The notes beneath the pieces were generated by a model, which was given only the letters and a program-made list of their open reading frames with translations, searched no databases and was not told where the DNA came from. Positions 17,061 to 24,132 of a stretch of 64,000 bases of DNA are shown here, one piece after another (position 1 is the first letter of the stretch; the number at the start of each line of letters is the position of its first letter). Position numbers and translations under genes: made by a program. Origin of the DNA: Candidatus Izimoplasma sp. ZiA1 (GTDB lineage: Bacteria; Bacillota_I; Bacilli_A; Izemoplasmatales; Izemoplasmataceae); NCBI GenBank assembly GCA_002285055.1, contig NQYJ01000003.1:62001-126000 (forward strand), written 5' to 3'.

Positions 17061-17669
17061 ATGAAATATATAATTGTAACTGGTTTTGAACCGTTTCTTG
17101 GTGAGGAAATTAATCCTTCTTTAGAAGTTTTAAAACTATTACCTGATACAATAAACGGTTATAAGATTATCAAAAAAGGATTACCTGTAATATTTAATAA
17201 ATGTTTTAATGAAATACCAGAACTTATCAATGAATATAATCCAAAATATATTATTCATATAGGACAAGCAGGTGGACGCTCAAAAATTACTCCAGAAAGA
17301 GTTGCGATAAATATTGACGATACTTGTTCTGTTGATAACGAAAATAAAACATATACTGATGTGATAATTAAGCAAGACGGAGAGAAAGCTTATTTTTCAA
17401 GTATTCCAATTAAAAAAATCGTAGAAAGATTAAAACAAAAATCTATACCTGCATCTATTAGTAATAGCGCAGGGACATATGTTTGTAATAATTTGCTGTA
17501 TAATAGCTTATACTATATTGATAAAAACAGTCTTGATATTAAAGCAGGATTTATCCATATTCCATTTACTAATGAACAAGTTGTAAATAAAGGTAACATA
17601 GCGAGTATGAACTTGTCTGACATTAAAATAGGTATAGAGACAATTTTAGAGGTTATAACTAGTGAGTAA
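17061..17669 (+). CDS. pcp: Pyroglutamyl-peptidase I
   Basis: 202 residues, family length. The catalytic triad is visible: Glu79 in GGRSKITPERVA, Cys142 in SNSAGTYVCNN and His166 in AGFIHIPF. The enzyme removes N-terminal pyroglutamate from peptides in the cytosol. The start follows ACGGAGGTAGTTT. Its end overlaps the next gene by 8 bases. Confidence 0.94.
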   Translation: MKYIIVTGFEPFLGEEINPSLEVLKLLPDTINGYKIIKKGLPVIFNKCFNEIPELINEYNPKYIIHIGQAGGRSKITPERVAINIDDTCSVDNENKTYTDVIIKQDGEKAYFSSIPIKKIVERLKQKSIPASISNSAGTYVCNNLLYNSLYYIDKNSLDIKAGFIHIPFTNEQVVNKGNIASMNLSDIKIGIETILEVITSE

Positions 17670-18240
17670 TATCGATGAGTTACTAAAATTTGTTTCTCAT
17701 GAACTTAGTTTTGACAATACTGGACATGGAGTTAGTCATTCAAAAAGAGTTCTTAAAAACGCACTTATAATATCAAAAGATTTAAATGTTAATGAGGAAC
17801 TTCTAACTGTATCTTCAATAGTTCATGATTATATTGATCATAAGCTATTCAAAAATCAAGATGCTCAGATAGAAAAATTAAAGCATAAACTTACTAGTTT
17901 AAACTATGATAATTCTTTTATTAATCAAGTACTTAATATTATATTGAATATTTCCTTTTCAAAAGGTAAAATCCCATCAACTCTTGAAGGTAAAATTGTT
18001 CAAGACGCTGATCGACTTGATAGTCTTGGAGCAATTGGAGTTGCTAGGACCTTTCAGTATGGAGCTATTAATAATAGAAATATGTATGATGATTCTGAAA
18101 ACTGCACAATTGCACATTTCTATGACAAACTATTTAAACTTGAAAAAATAATGAATACAGAAAACGCAAAAGCATTGGCTAAAGAAAAAACTGAATTTAT
18201 GCATAAATTTGTTGAAAAATTTATGGATGAGTGGGTATAA
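17662..18240 (+). CDS. HD-domain phosphohydrolase (YpgQ/YedJ-like)
   Basis: 192 residues from GTG 17662, overlapping pcp by 8 bases. HD ligands: HGVSHSKRV, then SIVHDYIDHK and VQDADRLDSLGAIGVAR. This arrangement is that of the YpgQ/YedJ group; B. subtilis YpgQ hydrolyses nucleoside triphosphates to pyrophosphate and monophosphate. Soluble. The GTG start may give reduced translation. Confidence 0.87.
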   Translation: MSNIDELLKFVSHELSFDNTGHGVSHSKRVLKNALIISKDLNVNEELLTVSSIVHDYIDHKLFKNQDAQIEKLKHKLTSLNYDNSFINQVLNIILNISFSKGKIPSTLEGKIVQDADRLDSLGAIGVARTFQYGAINNRNMYDDSENCTIAHFYDKLFKLEKIMNTENAKALAKEKTEFMHKFVEKFMDEWV

Positions 18241-18253
18241 AAGGAGAGATATT

Positions 18254-19168
18254 ATGAATGAGATTAAGTTAGCAGGTACAAAGGGAATTGATTTACATTT
18301 ATATGAATACTTAGTTGATGAACCAAAAGCAATTTTTCAAATTTTTCATGGTATGGGTGAACATGCTAAAAGATATGATCATTTCGCAAAGTATTTAAAC
18401 AAAAATGGTTTTAGTGTGTATATGCATGACCATCGAAAAATGGGTAAAAGTGTAGATAGCGAGGAAAATGTCGGTATTTTTGATGAAAACGATAAATGGG
18501 AGTATGTCATCGATGATTGCGATATAGTAAATCACTATATTAGAAAACATAACAAAGACTTAAAAGTGATAGTTTTTGGTCATTCAATGGGTAGTGTTAT
18601 TGCTAGAAGATATTTACAAAAATATGGAGACAGAGCAGATTATGGTATTATCATGGGAACGCTCCCTCCAATTGGAAAAGTACAGGGGTTTTTAATGGTC
18701 TCACTAGCTAAAGTTTTAAGTTTGTTTAATAGAAGTAACAAAAGAAGTCAGTTTTTAGGAAAAACACTTAACAAACCTTTAAACAAAGACTATGAACCAT
18801 CAGCAACACATTTTGATTGGTTGACTACGGATCAAAAGCAAATTGATAAATATGTATTAGATCCTTTATGTGGATACAATTATTCGACTAAATTTTACCT
18901 TGAGTTTTTTAAAGCGATTGTAAAAGTAAACAAAAAAGAAAATATCCTTGAAACACATGACTATCCTATTCTTTTTATAGCAGGTAAAGATGATCCTGTT
19001 GGTGAAAAAGGAGCAGGCGTAAAGAAAGTGCACAGCATCCATAGAAACCTTGGATTCAGCCAAGTAGAGCTGTTATTAATGGATGGAATGCGACATGAAG
19101 TGCTTAATGAAACTAACAAGAAGAAAACTTATGATGCAATATTAAAATGGTTAAATCCTAAATTGTAA
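18254..19168 (+). CDS. Alpha/beta hydrolase, lysophospholipase/monoacylglycerol-lipase type
   Basis: 304 residues from ATG 18254 (AAAGGAGAGATATT precedes); an in-frame start at 18209 would lie inside the upstream gene. Oxyanion region FHGMGEHAKRY, nucleophile Ser111 in GHSMGS, acid in AGKDDPVG, and catalytic His in MDGMRHEVL. This matches Hydrolase_4 (PldB/monoglyceride lipase). Likely cytosolic, acting on lysolipids or monoglycerides. Third gene of the pcp operon. Confidence 0.88.
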   Translation: MNEIKLAGTKGIDLHLYEYLVDEPKAIFQIFHGMGEHAKRYDHFAKYLNKNGFSVYMHDHRKMGKSVDSEENVGIFDENDKWEYVIDDCDIVNHYIRKHNKDLKVIVFGHSMGSVIARRYLQKYGDRADYGIIMGTLPPIGKVQGFLMVSLAKVLSLFNRSNKRSQFLGKTLNKPLNKDYEPSATHFDWLTTDQKQIDKYVLDPLCGYNYSTKFYLEFFKAIVKVNKKENILETHDYPILFIAGKDDPVGEKGAGVKKVHSIHRNLGFSQVELLLMDGMRHEVLNETNKKKTYDAILKWLNPKL

Positions 19169-19234
19169 AAATAGTTTTTAATATAAATTATATTGCATTA
19201 TTGATTTTTGTGTGATAAATTAAAGTAGTATAAA

Positions 19235-19326
19235 ATAGATATTCAAAGGGCAAATACATAGAAATGTGTAGACGCAAAGTCACAGAGCTAAAGGTTAACC
19301 TATGCTGGCTGGGCCGCAATATTTAT
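19235..19326 (+). ncRNA. Cyclic-di-GMP-I riboswitch aptamer (GEMM-I)
   Basis: Matches the GEMM-I pattern. P1 pairs ATAGATATT (19235-19243) with AATATTTAT (19318-19326). GGGCAAA (19248-19254) is followed by a hairpin TACATA-GAAA-TGTGTA (19255-19270) with the conserved GNRA loop. Then comes the invariant GACGCAAAG (19271-19279). CTAAAGG (19288-19294) and CCTATG (19299-19304) form the tetraloop-receptor side of P3, and GCTGGGCC closes it. It lies about 135 bases before the first mreB and no other aptamer copy was seen. Confidence 0.92.
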
Positions 19327-19397
19327 ATAGTGAAATCATTTTTTTGTCTCTTATGATGGAAAAATATTTTTCAATCTTTTACATATTGTGTAAAGCA

Positions 19398-19426
19398 AAG
19401 TCCTTAGATTCTAGGGACTTTTTTGT
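19398..19426 (+). terminator. Leader terminator of the c-di-GMP riboswitch (expression platform)
   Basis: Ten-bp stem AAGTCCTTAG/CTAGGGACTT (one G-T) with a 3-base loop, then TTTTTTG, 36 bases before the first mreB start codon. This makes a transcription-termination switch likely. A competing antiterminator is not obvious: the aptamer's P1 3' strand AATATTT could pair with AAATATT about 30 bases downstream. Whether c-di-GMP turns the operon on or off cannot be decided by eye. Confidence 0.8.
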
Positions 19427-19461
19427 TTATTTTATACACAAAAATATATAGGAGGAAAAAT

Positions 19462-20493
19462 ATGAGTGAAAAAGTAAAAGACAAACTTAGTGTTGGCGTT
19501 GATCTTGGAACGTCAAACTTACTTATCTACGTTGAAGGACGTGGAACTTTGTTTAATGAACCATCAATTATCGCTATTGATAAGGCTTCAAACAAAGTAG
19601 TTAGTGTTGGGTTTGAAGCTCAAGAACTTGTGGGGAAAGTACATGATAAGATTGAAGTTGTTAAACCACTTAGCGGTGGAGTAATCGCGGATATTGATAT
19701 GATTAAAGAATTACTTATTTATACGCTAGAAAAAATTTTCTTATCTAATTATAGTCAAATAAGTAAATTACTAATATGTATACCCTCAGAAATAACTGAG
19801 ACTGAAAAATCAGCAATTCGTCAATTAGGTTTAGAATTAGGAATTGAGAATACAATGATTGATGAAGAAATTAAAGCAGCAGCAATAGGTGGAGGACTAG
19901 ATATATTTACGCCAAATGGACACCTAGTAGTTGATATTGGTGGTGGAACAACTGACTTTGGAGTACTAAGTCTTGGAGATGTTGTACTATCAAAATCAAT
20001 AAAAATTGCAGGTGATTATTTTGACAGACAAATTACAGATTATATTAAAGAACAACATAAACTAGAAATAGGACCTCAAACAGCGGAAAGAATCAAAGTA
20101 AAATTGTCAAGTTTAACTGGAGATTTTCCAAAAGATGAGGAAGGTCAAAGAATAATATGTGATGCTATGGGTAGAGATTTAGTAAGTGGTTTGCCTCGTA
20201 GTGTGCAAGTTGAAGCAGAAGAAGTTAGAGAAGTATTACTAGCATGCTTTGAATCAATTAAATCAACATTAATTTCAACTTTAGAATCAACTCCACCAGA
20301 ACTAGCTGGTGATTTAGTAGATAATGGAATTATTTTAACAGGTGGTGGCTCACAAATTCTAGGTATAAAAGAGTATTTTGAAGAAATCGCACAAGTAGAA
20401 GTCCAAATTTCCCTTTCACCAATGACTGCGGTTGTTGATGGTACAAAAAGGTTGTTAAAAATGGAAAAAAAGCACTACTTTGGCGAATATTAG
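19462..20493 (+). CDS. mreB: MreB-family actin homologue, paralogue 1
   Basis: 343 residues from ATG 19462, after AGGAGGAAAAAT; an in-frame start at 19423 lies in the leader terminator region. Actin-fold motifs: phosphate-1 VDLGTSNLLIYV (residues about 13-24), phosphate-2 DIGGGTTDFGVLSLG, adenosine ILTGGGSQI. The usual catalytic Glu of TTE is Asp here, and EEPMAAAIG is EEIKAAAIG. It forms ATP-dependent filaments at the membrane and organises cell shape or motility. First gene behind the c-di-GMP riboswitch; no mreC, mreD or rod genes are nearby. Confidence 0.93.
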   Translation: MSEKVKDKLSVGVDLGTSNLLIYVEGRGTLFNEPSIIAIDKASNKVVSVGFEAQELVGKVHDKIEVVKPLSGGVIADIDMIKELLIYTLEKIFLSNYSQISKLLICIPSEITETEKSAIRQLGLELGIENTMIDEEIKAAAIGGGLDIFTPNGHLVVDIGGGTTDFGVLSLGDVVLSKSIKIAGDYFDRQITDYIKEQHKLEIGPQTAERIKVKLSSLTGDFPKDEEGQRIICDAMGRDLVSGLPRSVQVEAEEVREVLLACFESIKSTLISTLESTPPELAGDLVDNGIILTGGGSQILGIKEYFEEIAQVEVQISLSPMTAVVDGTKRLLKMEKKHYFGEY

Positions 20494-20503
20494 GAGGTAA
20501 CTA

Positions 20504-21517
20504 ATGAGTGAAAAATTAGGTTTAGGAATCGATTTAGGAACTACAAATTTACTCGTATATCTTGAGAAAAAAGGTATTATATTTAATGAGCCTAGTGTAA
20601 TTGCATTTGATAGAGAATCAGGTCAAATTGTTGCAGCTGGTACAGATGCGCACCAAATGCTTGGGAAAGTACATGGTAAAATATCTGTTATAAAACCATT
20701 AAAAGATGGAGTAATAAGTGATATGAGAGCCGCAAAAGAATTACTTAGTTACGTTATAGGGAAAGTAGAAAATCTAACTGAGAAAGATTTATCAAAAACA
20801 GCCAGTGTTATTTGTTGTCCAAGTGAGGTAACAAAAATAGAACGAGATGTTATGGTTGATCTTGGAATGAGTATGGGTATAAGTGAAGTATTTATAGAAG
20901 AGGAAATAAAAGCAGGAGCTCTTGGAGCTAATGTTGATATATTTAAATCAAAAGGTGTAATGATCGTTGATATTGGTGGAGGAACTACCGATGTAGGTGT
21001 TATATCTTATGGTGATATTGTGCTTTCTAGGACAATTAGAATGGCCGGAAACTACATTGATAAGGAATTAACAAAGTTAGTTAAACAAAAAGATCGAGTT
21101 GAAATTGGCGAGTTAACAAGTGAAAAATGTAAAATGGAACTTGCAGATTTAAGAACTAATGGCAATCTGATTACAAATAGATATGCAGGTAGAGACATTG
21201 TACGAGGTGTTCCTAAATGGGTAGATATCTCAAGTGAAGATGTTAAACAAGTAATTACTCCAGCAATGGAAGAAATTGTAAAATTAATTACAGCAGTATT
21301 AAAAGATACACCTCCTGAACTAAGCGCAGACATTTATCAAAACGGTATTTTATTAACTGGTGGCGGAGCACTAATTAGAGGTATAGATACATTTATAAGT
21401 GATAGAATTAAAGTTCCTGTAAATGCGGTAAGTAATCCTTTAACTTGTGTAGCAGAAGGTACAAAATATTTGTTAAAAAACAAAGGTAACTATTTAGTTA
21501 ACCCTTTGAAACTGTAG
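20504..21517 (+). CDS. mreB: MreB-family actin homologue, paralogue 2
   Basis: 337 residues starting after TTAGGAGGTAACTA, 10 bases past the first paralogue. Motifs: IDLGTTNLLVYL, VDIGGGTTDVGVISYG and LLTGGGALIRG. It has the same TTE to TTD change; EEPMAAA is EEEIKAGALG. The C terminus NKGNYLVNP differs from paralogue 1 and resembles paralogue 3. Cytosolic filament subunit, probably co-assembling or specialised relative to its neighbours. Confidence 0.93.
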   Translation: MSEKLGLGIDLGTTNLLVYLEKKGIIFNEPSVIAFDRESGQIVAAGTDAHQMLGKVHGKISVIKPLKDGVISDMRAAKELLSYVIGKVENLTEKDLSKTASVICCPSEVTKIERDVMVDLGMSMGISEVFIEEEIKAGALGANVDIFKSKGVMIVDIGGGTTDVGVISYGDIVLSRTIRMAGNYIDKELTKLVKQKDRVEIGELTSEKCKMELADLRTNGNLITNRYAGRDIVRGVPKWVDISSEDVKQVITPAMEEIVKLITAVLKDTPPELSADIYQNGILLTGGGALIRGIDTFISDRIKVPVNAVSNPLTCVAEGTKYLLKNKGNYLVNPLKL

Positions 21518-21527
21518 AGGTGATATA

Positions 21528-22565
21528 ATGGATAAAAAAAATAAGATTAATGATGTAAAGAAATATAGTAAAATTGGGATTGATTTAGGTACTGCAAACC
21601 TATTAGTTTATGTAGATGGAGAAGGAATTATATTTAATGAACCAAGTGTTATAGCGTTAGAATACTCTACAAATGAAGTTATTGCTGTTGGAACTAATGC
21701 AGCTAGAATGATTGGTAGAGGACATCATGGAATAAAAATAGTTAGTCCTTTAAATCAAGGAGTAATTTCAGATATGATAGCAGCAAAAAAGTTAATTGAG
21801 ATAGCTATTAAAAAAGCTGAAAATACAGATATCAATCTATCTGCAAGTACAGTACTAATTTGCTGTCCTAGTGAGGTAACTCAGATTGAGAGAGATTCAA
21901 TGGTTGATCTTGCAAAAAACCTGGGTGTACCTGATGTATTTATTGAAGAAGAAGTTAAAGCTGGTGGAATTGGAGCTGGACTTGATGTCTATTCATCAAA
22001 TGGTTCAATGGTTATTGACATTGGTGGTGGTTCGACTGACATCGGAGTTTTATCTCTGGGTGACATTGTAGTGAGTGAATCACTAAGAATTGCTGGAAAC
22101 TATTTTGATAATGAGATAATTAATTACATGCAATATAAACATGGATTACTTATTGGAAAAAGAACTGCTGAAAGAATAAAAGAAGAAATCGGATCTTTAA
22201 GAAAAGTAGTTGATCCAAGTAAGAACTCTTATGCAAATGGTAGAGATGTTGTTTCTGGACTTCCAAGAAAAATCCAGGTCACTCAAGAAGAAGTTAGAGA
22301 CATTCTTTTAGAACCGTTTGAATCAATCGTAAACTCAATTTTAAAAGTGCTACAAAAAACACCAGCAGAGTTAAGTGCAGACATAATTGTAAATGGAATG
22401 TTTGTTAATGGTGGTGGAGCACTTATAGATGGTGTAGACGAGTATATAAAAGACAAAATCGGTTTAGAGGTTCATATTGCAAAAAATCCTTTAACAGCAA
22501 TAGTTGAAGGAACAAAAGTTCTACTGCAAAATCGTGGAAACTATTTTGTTAAACCAGTGGACTAG
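21528..22565 (+). CDS. mreB: MreB-family actin homologue, paralogue 3
   Basis: 345 residues. It has an N-terminal extension of about 15 charged residues before GIDLGTANLLVYV. Other motifs: IDIGGGSTDIGVLSLG and FVNGGGALIDG, so the adenosine motif reads NGGG in place of TGGG. The catalytic TTE is STD. Start ATG follows AGAGGTGATATA. The stop overlaps the start of the degenerate GGDEF-EAL gene by one base, tying that protein to the filament genes. Confidence 0.93.
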   Translation: MDKKNKINDVKKYSKIGIDLGTANLLVYVDGEGIIFNEPSVIALEYSTNEVIAVGTNAARMIGRGHHGIKIVSPLNQGVISDMIAAKKLIEIAIKKAENTDINLSASTVLICCPSEVTQIERDSMVDLAKNLGVPDVFIEEEVKAGGIGAGLDVYSSNGSMVIDIGGGSTDIGVLSLGDIVVSESLRIAGNYFDNEIINYMQYKHGLLIGKRTAERIKEEIGSLRKVVDPSKNSYANGRDVVSGLPRKIQVTQEEVRDILLEPFESIVNSILKVLQKTPAELSADIIVNGMFVNGGGALIDGVDEYIKDKIGLEVHIAKNPLTAIVEGTKVLLQNRGNYFVKPVD

Positions 22566-24016
22566 TGAGTGTTTATATTAGTAATTATATAAAAGTTTTT
22601 CTAGTAGTATTTCTTATACTAACGAATTATTTTATAGATGATTATACATATGTCAGATTATTATTAAATATAATAATTGGACTGTACATCATTTTTACTG
22701 CTTTTTACAACTCAAGACCAATATCAAACACAATCTCAAAAAATAAAATTAATTTGTCATTTAAAAACAAAAATGCAAATAACTATTTTGTTGTACTAAT
22801 TGAAATGACAAATATGAACATTTACTCGCAGTTTTATGACTTAGAGATTCCTGACTTAATACTTAAAAAGATATTTGGTTGTTTGAAAAAAAATATTGGT
22901 GACTCAAAAGTATTTAAATATTCAGAAAATCAAATAGCCGTTGTTATAAGATTTAATGAACTAGAAATACTAAATGATAAAATAAGGTATAACGAGCAAC
23001 TTCTGTGGGCAAACAAACTTAAAATAATGATAAAAAAATATCCCATATTATCTAATACCTCGACTGATAATATTAAAGTAGAAATGTCTATGGGAGTTGC
23101 TGCTAATACTTTTCTTTACAATATGAACAACATGGATGAGCTAGTCAGATTAGCTCATTTTACACTCATTGAAGCTAAAAAAAGGAAAGTAGAACTTCTT
23201 ATCGCAGATGAATCAATTAAGGCAATTAAGAAAGATTTAGACGAGTTTACACATGCTTTAGAAGCAGGCTTTAAACGAGATGAGTTCAATCCTTTTTACC
23301 AACCAATATTAGAACCAACAAACTTAAAAGTTGTTGGTCTTGAAGCTTTAGTTAGGTGGCAAAAAGACTCTTATAGAATAATAGAAGCCTCAAAATTTAA
23401 AGACATTGCAACAGAGAAAGAGTTGTTTGGAAAAATCGATACTATTATTATTAAAAAGACTCTTATAATGTACCAATACTTAAGAACAAGAGGAATAGTA
23501 AGTGATGATTTCTTTATTGTAGTAAACTTATCAAAAGATACTTTATTAAATACTGACTTTAATGTTTTTAAAGAGTTATTATTTACATATGAAGTTGAGA
23601 GTGAACAAGTAGAATTTGATATTCAAATTGATGATAAAATTACTGATATTCATATGCATAAAATTAGAAGACTTAAAGAACTTGGATTTAAAATATCCTT
23701 AGATAACTTAAGTCTAAATAATTTGAATATTGACTTAATAGTGAAGTTGAATATCGATTCGATAAAATTTAATGTTAACTTTTTGAATAACCTTCAGCAT
23801 TCTGATAAAGAGGATTCAATATTAGAAATGTTATTTAATTTTACAAAAAAATATAAAATAAAAACATATCTAAAAGGAATTGAAAATAAGCAAGATCTGC
23901 TTTATACAAAAAAATCAGATGTAGATTACTTGCAAGGCTATTATTTTACAAAACCATTAGATAAAGAAAATATAATGAATTTTATTAAGAAATATGAACA
24001 CGGTATTGCTATTTAG
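22565..24016 (+). CDS. Membrane protein with degenerate GGDEF and EAL domains
   Basis: 483 residues from a GTG overlapping the mreB3 stop. Two N-terminal membrane helices (about residues 7-50) lead to a GGDEF-like domain whose signature is lost (YSENQIAVVI stands there), then an EAL-like domain from about residue 235. EAL itself (EALVRW), VNLS and QGYYFTKP remain. But the ELTES glutamate, DDFGTG (LDNLSLN here), the KID lysine (LNIDSI) and EGVE (LKGIEN) are altered. So it is very unlikely to hydrolyse c-di-GMP. It may bind it and signal to the MreB proteins; that is inference. Confidence 0.88.
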   Translation: MSVYISNYIKVFLVVFLILTNYFIDDYTYVRLLLNIIIGLYIIFTAFYNSRPISNTISKNKINLSFKNKNANNYFVVLIEMTNMNIYSQFYDLEIPDLILKKIFGCLKKNIGDSKVFKYSENQIAVVIRFNELEILNDKIRYNEQLLWANKLKIMIKKYPILSNTSTDNIKVEMSMGVAANTFLYNMNNMDELVRLAHFTLIEAKKRKVELLIADESIKAIKKDLDEFTHALEAGFKRDEFNPFYQPILEPTNLKVVGLEALVRWQKDSYRIIEASKFKDIATEKELFGKIDTIIIKKTLIMYQYLRTRGIVSDDFFIVVNLSKDTLLNTDFNVFKELLFTYEVESEQVEFDIQIDDKITDIHMHKIRRLKELGFKISLDNLSLNNLNIDLIVKLNIDSIKFNVNFLNNLQHSDKEDSILEMLFNFTKKYKIKTYLKGIENKQDLLYTKKSDVDYLQGYYFTKPLDKENIMNFIKKYEHGIAI

Positions 24017-24020
24017 AAGA

Positions 24021-24048
24021 AGAAGTTTAATAAAAGCTTCTTTTTTTA
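24021..24048 (+). terminator. Intrinsic terminator of the mreB operon
   Basis: Stem AGAAGTTT/AAAGCTTCT with one bulged G, loop AATA, and T run. Confidence 0.8.
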
Positions 24049-24132
24049 TCAAAATGTTAAATTAGTCCTTATAAAAAACTATATAAAATGGTAAAATATA
24101 TATGGACGAAAACAATTCTATGGAGGTAAGTT

